From Halegenticoccus tardaugens (GTDB lineage: Archaea; Halobacteriota; Halobacteria; Halobacteriales; Haloferacaceae): a stretch of 64,000 bases of DNA. This document shows positions 60,267 through 64,000 of the stretch, one piece after another (the first letter of the stretch is position 1; each line of letters opens with the position of its first letter). Position numbers and translations under genes: made by a program. Location of the stretch: contig NZ_SDIC01000007.1 of NCBI RefSeq assembly GCF_004116405.1, positions 124,001 through 188,000 of the forward strand, given 5' to 3'. Under the pieces are notes generated by a model. That model saw only the letters and a program-made list of their open reading frames with translations. It had not been told where the DNA came from and searched no databases.

Positions 60267-61337
60267 TCACAACGTATCGAATTCCACGACAGTCTTGATG
60301 ACGTCGTCGCCCGTCTCGAACGCCGTCTCCGCCTCCTCCGGCGAGTAGACGCCCGTGACGAGCGCGTCGGTGAACCAGCCGGGGAACTCGGCGAGTCGCC
60401 GCTTTGCGGCCTCGAACTGCCGGACGTTCGAGTTGACGCTGCCGAACAGCGCCTTGTTCTCCAACACGAGTTCGCGGTGGAGGCGGCCGCCGTCGACCTC
60501 GAACTCCCAGTCGTTCGGGATGCCGAGGAGGGCACCGACGCCGTTCGGCGCAAGCGCGTCGACGGTCTCGAAGGCGTGTTTCGCGTGACCGGTGGCCTCG
60601 TAGACAAAGTCGACCGCCTCGTGTACGTCGGCTATCGTATCGACTGGCGTCTCGCGAGAGTCGACATACGTTGCGCCGAGTCGTTCGACGATGTCGATGG
60701 TCGGGTCCGGTCGGTCGCGGCGACCGAGACAGTACGTCCGCTCAAAGGGAAGCGACGACGTTCCCAATGCGGCGAGTGTGAGCAATCCGAGCGGTCCGTT
60801 CCCGAGGACGAGTGCGCTTTCGGGGTCCCACTCGAACGCCGAACGGGAGGCAAACGCGTGGTCGAACGCTTTCTCCGTATTCGATATCGGTTCGATGAGG
60901 AACCCGTGCTCGGCGAACTCGTCGGGAACGGCGACGAGAAACTCCGGTGAACTCGCAAAGAACTCGGACATGTAGCCGTGGGCGCCGACGATACCGCGTT
61001 CAACGTATAGTCCGTCCGGAGCCATGTCGGGTTCGCCGCGCTCGAAGTAGCCGTTCGTCTCGCCCGGGGGTCGCCGGACCGTCGGGACGACGAGCGTCCC
61101 CTCCTCCAGTTTGGTCCCGTTGGCGTCCTCGACGACGGCGACAGCCTCGTGGCCGAGAATCTGGTAGTCGTCGTCTTCGGGGTAACCGCCGTGGTATCCG
61201 CGAATCACCTCGTGATCTGTGCCGTCGATACCGACCCGCAGTGTCCGCAGGAGCGCCTCACCCGATCCGGGCGTCGGCTCGGGAATGTCTCTCAGTGTCG
61301 GGTGGGAGTTCCCCTCCTCGACGGTGATGGCTTTCAT
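60267..61337 (-). CDS. gdh: Glucose 1-dehydrogenase, haloarchaeal type
   Basis: A 356-residue zinc-dependent dehydrogenase of the medium-chain alcohol dehydrogenase family, oxidising glucose (or galactose) to the lactone in the semi-phosphorylated Entner-Doudoroff pathway. Ligand residues match the haloarchaeal enzyme: D38 (in GIDGTD), H63-E64 (in ILGHEAVAVV) and E149 (LIEP), where other dehydrogenases have Cys. The cofactor fold has LVLGNGPLGLLTLAAL. It is at the right end of the sugar island, on the minus strand, and may complete the oxidation of hexose freed by the upstream enzymes. Confidence 0.9.
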   Translation of the reverse strand: MKAITVEEGNSHPTLRDIPEPTPGSGEALLRTLRVGIDGTDHEVIRGYHGGYPEDDDYQILGHEAVAVVEDANGTKLEEGTLVVPTVRRPPGETNGYFERGEPDMAPDGLYVERGIVGAHGYMSEFFASSPEFLVAVPDEFAEHGFLIEPISNTEKAFDHAFASRSAFEWDPESALVLGNGPLGLLTLAALGTSSLPFERTYCLGRRDRPDPTIDIVERLGATYVDSRETPVDTIADVHEAVDFVYEATGHAKHAFETVDALAPNGVGALLGIPNDWEFEVDGGRLHRELVLENKALFGSVNSNVRQFEAAKRRLAEFPGWFTDALVTGVYSPEEAETAFETGDDVIKTVVEFDTL

Positions 61338-61423
61338 CCGACGGCCCTCCCGACCGGAGTCGCCAGTCCAGCCGTCGCTGCCTCGCGATCGCGTTCGTCG
61401 CCACTCGTTGGCATGATCCTTGG

Positions 61424-61660
61424 TTACTCGGCACTCGTGATAAACGCACCGACGGAGTCGGACGACGGGCCGGTGAAGCAGGAGTCGAACCTGATGCCGA
61501 CGGGTTCGGGACTAACCATTTTACCGACGAACGCGCCTCCTCGGTCGTAATTGAGAACGAGACGGGAGGGGTCGACGAGTGGTCCGGTCCCCGTCGATCG
61601 TCGCGGCAGTGTAAAGTCGGTCGGGTAATAGAGACGTACGGACTCGACGGCCTGCGCTCT
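61424..61660 (-). pseudogene. Possible gene fragment, family not recognised
   Basis: The minus strand reads AVESVRLYYPTDFTLPRRST, then GPLVDPSRLVLNYDRGGAFV and VGIRFDSCFTGPSSDSVGAF, ending at 61424. The composition and codon use look coding, but there is no clear start and no domain I know. It is probably a 3' remnant of a gene between gdh and the transposase relic. Confidence 0.35.
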
Positions 61661-61870
61661 CGTGTTCCTGCAGCGGCCACGTAAAGCGTCGCTGCCGCAA
61701 TGGAGCGGAGGGCACTGTCTAGATACTTGACTTCGCACGTTAGCCGAAGATCGTCTCGATTTCTTGCATTAATTCGTCGTGCTTCGGTTAGGACGGCTGA
61801 GCGCCCAGAAAAGTAGGTTCTCGATACTTCCACCGAAGAATCGTTTGATGTCGTTGTGAAGCGACGTTGC

Positions 61871-62870
61871 TCAGGCGAGAATTGTTCCAAGAGCGCTGTG
61901 TGCAGTACCGAGCTTCAGGAGATTGTAGGCCAGCATCAGCAGGTGCCAGTCGCCACTGGCACCTGCGGTATGCCGGAGCTCGCAGCCACCAAAACCAAGA
62001 TTCTGCTTGATGTCTCTGAAGAACGTCTCAACTCGCCATCTCATCGCATACAACGTGATGAGATGGTTTGCCGGCGCGCCGATCTCGTTCGACATGATAT
62101 ACTTGACGTTTGGTTCCTCGTTTTCCTCACTCGATTCTTTCGTGGTGATGAGCAGTTTCACACTGCCGAGGCGGCTTACGTCACGTTCTGTGTCTAGATG
62201 TGGTATGTTTCTCCGGCGATCGTTCGCGGGACCGTGTTGATGCGCTCTGCCAGCGAATCGACACGGATTCGCTCACTTCCATAGGTGACGCGTGCGTCGC
62301 TTTTGACCGCTGAAACCCACTCCTTTCCGTAGGTTTCGAGGTGGATTACAAACTCCTCAGAAACATAGGTCATGTCGAAAAGATAGGTGTCCCGGCGGAC
62401 ACCTATCTCGATGAGTTCATTGACAAGTTCGATGGTCAGTTCGACGCGTCGCTGTGCCCCTTTTTCGTAAAGTCGAAGTCCAAGAGGAGAGGTGGTTTTT
62501 CGTCGGCGTAGAGTGCGTAGATCAGATTCTGTCCCCAGATGTAGCCGGGAGAGGTATAGTCGTATAATTCCCAGCGGTAGAGATCTGCTCACCGGTCTTG
62601 TGCGTGAAGGTATCATTGATGATAAGCCACCTTCACTGCTCCACTTTGTGTCGTTAATCTGTTGAAGAAGCGCCAACCGTTCTTATTGAATTGGTCTTCG
62701 TCCCAGTCGTACTCTGTGAGAAACCTGTTCAAGGCCCGGTCGCTTTTAGTGGGAAGAACGTGGTTCGAGATGCCCTGAACGGTCTTGTTGCCGGCGGCAA
62801 CAAGACCTGTAACGTATGGCTTGACGTGGTGTTTCTGTCTCGTTAAGAATCACTCTAGCCGGTCGATTGG
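61871..62870 (-). pseudogene. IS701-like transposase, heavily decayed
   Basis: Pieces of one transposase are spread over several frames. HHVKPYVTGLVAAGNKTVQG and KSDRALNRFLTEYDWDEDQF lie at about 62690-62830; LIEIGVRRDTYLFDMTYVSE and VTYGSERIRVDSLAERINTV at 62194-62480; then a TAG stands where a tryptophan is expected (GETYHI*). After a frameshift the end reads KYIMSNEIGAPANHLITLYA, MRWRVETFFRDIKQNLGFGG and LLMLAYNLLKLGTAHSALGT. The catalytic D and E regions are in different frames, so it is inactive. Confidence 0.7.
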
Positions 62871-63125
62871 GTCGGTACACGACAAGAACGACGTGATTAA
62901 AAGCATCAGCGATTCACGCTAGCTCTACGCGCTTAGCTGGCATAAGGTGCAAAGTTAAGTAATTAGATAATGCCGTTCAGGGCATTCCCTGGTGGAACTC
63001 GAACATGCCATCCAGTCGGACCGCGCCACCCTAGCTCGTCCAACGTAGACGAGGACGTCGCGGCGATTCCACGACAAGAACCTCGTCCTCTAGTTTTTTA
63101 TCATAGTGGATTGTTTTATCTTGTA
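62871..63125. other. Gap before the aldehyde:ferredoxin oxidoreductase gene
   Basis: No gene was recognised. The stretch 62940-63000 includes TTAAGTAATTAGATAATGCC, and TTTTTTATCATAG near 63093-63105 is AT-rich and about 25-30 nt before the ATG at 63126, in the position of an archaeal TATA box for a nearly leaderless transcript. Confidence 0.35.
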
Positions 63126-64000
63126 ATGCTTCACGCTAGAGGAGTTCTCCTCACCATTGATGTGAGTGACCGTTCCACGTCGACGACCAACATTGAGGGC
63201 GTTCTCTCGCAATTCATTGGCGGTCGAGGTGCAGCGACGAAACTCGCCCACGACCGTATTCCGTTCGACGCTGACCCGTTTGGCCCGGAGAACCGCGTGT
63301 ACATCTCGGCCGGTCCGCTCCAGCAGACCCAGATGAGCTTCACCGGCCGAATGAACATGACTGGGCTGTCACCGCTAACTGACGGCCTACTATCGACCAA
63401 CGCGGGCGGCTACCTCTCGCGGAATTTCGTCGGGTCCGGTCACAGTGTTGTCGAGATCACTGGTCAGAGCGACGAGCTGCTCGCGATTCATGTCACAGAC
63501 GAGGGCGTCGAGTTCGAGGAAGTATCTGATCTCGCGCAAGCGACTGTCCCCGAGGTCACCGACGCGATGAACAAACGCCACGAACTTGAGAGCGAGAACC
63601 TTGTAACAATAGGTCCTGCCGGTGAGAATCTCGTTCGGTTCGCCTGCCCAATGACTTATGACAGTCGGGCGTTCGGCCGTGGTGGTCTAGGTGCCGTCCT
63701 TGGCTCCAAAAACGTTAAAACAGTGTCCTTCCGGGGCGATTCAGAACCGTCAGTCGAGATCGACGAAGATGTCCAGTCAGAACTTCATCGTGAGGCAGCG
63801 ACCACTGACGACATGATGAAGCGGCAGGGCACCACCTCGGGGACTGAGTTCATCAACGACAACTTCTCACTGCCGACGCGGTACTTCTCCGAGCAGTCGT
63901 TCGAACACGTCGAAGCCATCGGCGGCGACGCCGTCGAGGAGAAAAAGTACAAGAAGGCAGCGTGCTCGGTCTGCGCGTTCGCATGTAAGCTCCCAACTAA
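63126..64000 (+). CDS. Aldehyde:ferredoxin oxidoreductase (5' part, runs off the window)
   Basis: A tungsten- or molybdenum-pterin enzyme that oxidises aldehydes with ferredoxin. The N-terminal domain starts MLHARGVLLTIDVS, then SQFIGGRGAATKLAHDRIPF, GRMNMTGLSPLTD, NAGGYLSRNFVGSGH and ITIGPAGEN-like TIGPAGENLVRFACPM, and AFGRGGLGAVLGSKNVK is the pterin-binding stretch of the family. A CxxCxxxC [4Fe-4S] motif (CSVCAFACKLP) comes near residue 280. The frame is open at the end of the window (position 64000), so only about half of the normal 600-odd residues are seen. ATG 63126 is the best start, as it gives the expected N-terminus. Confidence 0.88.
   Translation, partial: MLHARGVLLTIDVSDRSTSTTNIEGVLSQFIGGRGAATKLAHDRIPFDADPFGPENRVYISAGPLQQTQMSFTGRMNMTGLSPLTDGLLSTNAGGYLSRNFVGSGHSVVEITGQSDELLAIHVTDEGVEFEEVSDLAQATVPEVTDAMNKRHELESENLVTIGPAGENLVRFACPMTYDSRAFGRGGLGAVLGSKNVKTVSFRGDSEPSVEIDEDVQSELHREAATTDDMMKRQGTTSGTEFINDNFSLPTRYFSEQSFEHVEAIGGDAVEEKKYKKAACSVCAFACKLPT

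Noticed and set aside
62990..63070. A possible tRNA-like fold before the aldehyde oxidoreductase gene
   Set aside because: No consistent acceptor, anticodon and T-arm set with conserved bases could be drawn.

Overview
The window looks like part of a haloarchaeal genome (class Halobacteria), most likely a secondary replicon or a replicon-like accessory region. The evidence is high GC with AT-rich intergenic gaps, strongly acidic proteins, Tat and lipobox signal peptides, HTH-10 (Bat-type) regulators, a haloarchaeal isocitrate lyase/malate synthase pair, haloarchaeal-type glucose dehydrogenase, three Orc1/Cdc6 initiators and a ParA operon. No rRNA, tRNA or CRISPR array was recognised. Genus cannot be decided from the sequence alone.

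Layout. (1) 0.6-5 kb: an orphan succinate dehydrogenase/fumarate reductase flavoprotein, a MaoC hydratase and a CoA-transferase, interrupted by a miniature element. (2) 5-10.2 kb: decayed genes (Lrp/AsnC, SRPBCC, HTH-10, tandem UspA) around a formate/nitrite-transporter-universal stress fusion. (3) 10.4-14 kb: an alpha/beta hydrolase, then aceA-aceB (glyoxylate bypass). (4) 14-19 kb: a gene-poor, palindrome-rich stretch with a few small genes (secreted Asp/Lys protein, zinc finger, four-helix membrane protein). (5) 19.2-28.3 kb: a four-gene quaternary-amine-type ABC importer followed by nitrilase, amidohydrolase, Rieske protein, MmgE/PrpD protein and an HTH-10 regulator. (6) 30.6-38.1 kb: the replicon core. 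Two divergent orc1/cdc6 genes flank a 1.7 kb origin-like region with two different families of origin-recognition-box-like repeats, followed by parA, a small acidic partner and a dense GATTC-type repeat array. (7) 38.6-42 kb: IS elements and a LysE exporter. (8) 42.9-61.3 kb: a sugar-catabolism island with five Gfo/Idh/MocA proteins, two sugar epimerases/isomerases, a PIG-L deacetylase, a CUT1-type sugar ABC importer, an MlrC-type M81 peptidase, a NUDIX hydrolase, a third Orc1/Cdc6 and glucose dehydrogenase. (9) 61.4-64 kb: a decayed IS701-like transposase and the 5' part of an aldehyde:ferredoxin oxidoreductase gene that runs off the window.

The most striking non-coding feature is a set of 200-600 bp palindrome-ended elements (at least three sequence families, plus solo terminal hairpins). 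They have IS200/IS605-IS1341 style ends but no tnpA or tnpB. Copies share conserved cores, show paired stem changes, invade genes (HTH-10, a hypothetical gene near 35 kb) and sit inside the origin. They are best read as non-autonomous IS605 derivatives, possibly carrying orphan omega/sot-RNA-like RNAs.

Gene decay is common. At least ten pseudogenes are seen, several broken by single-base changes in homopolymers, so some could be sequencing errors.
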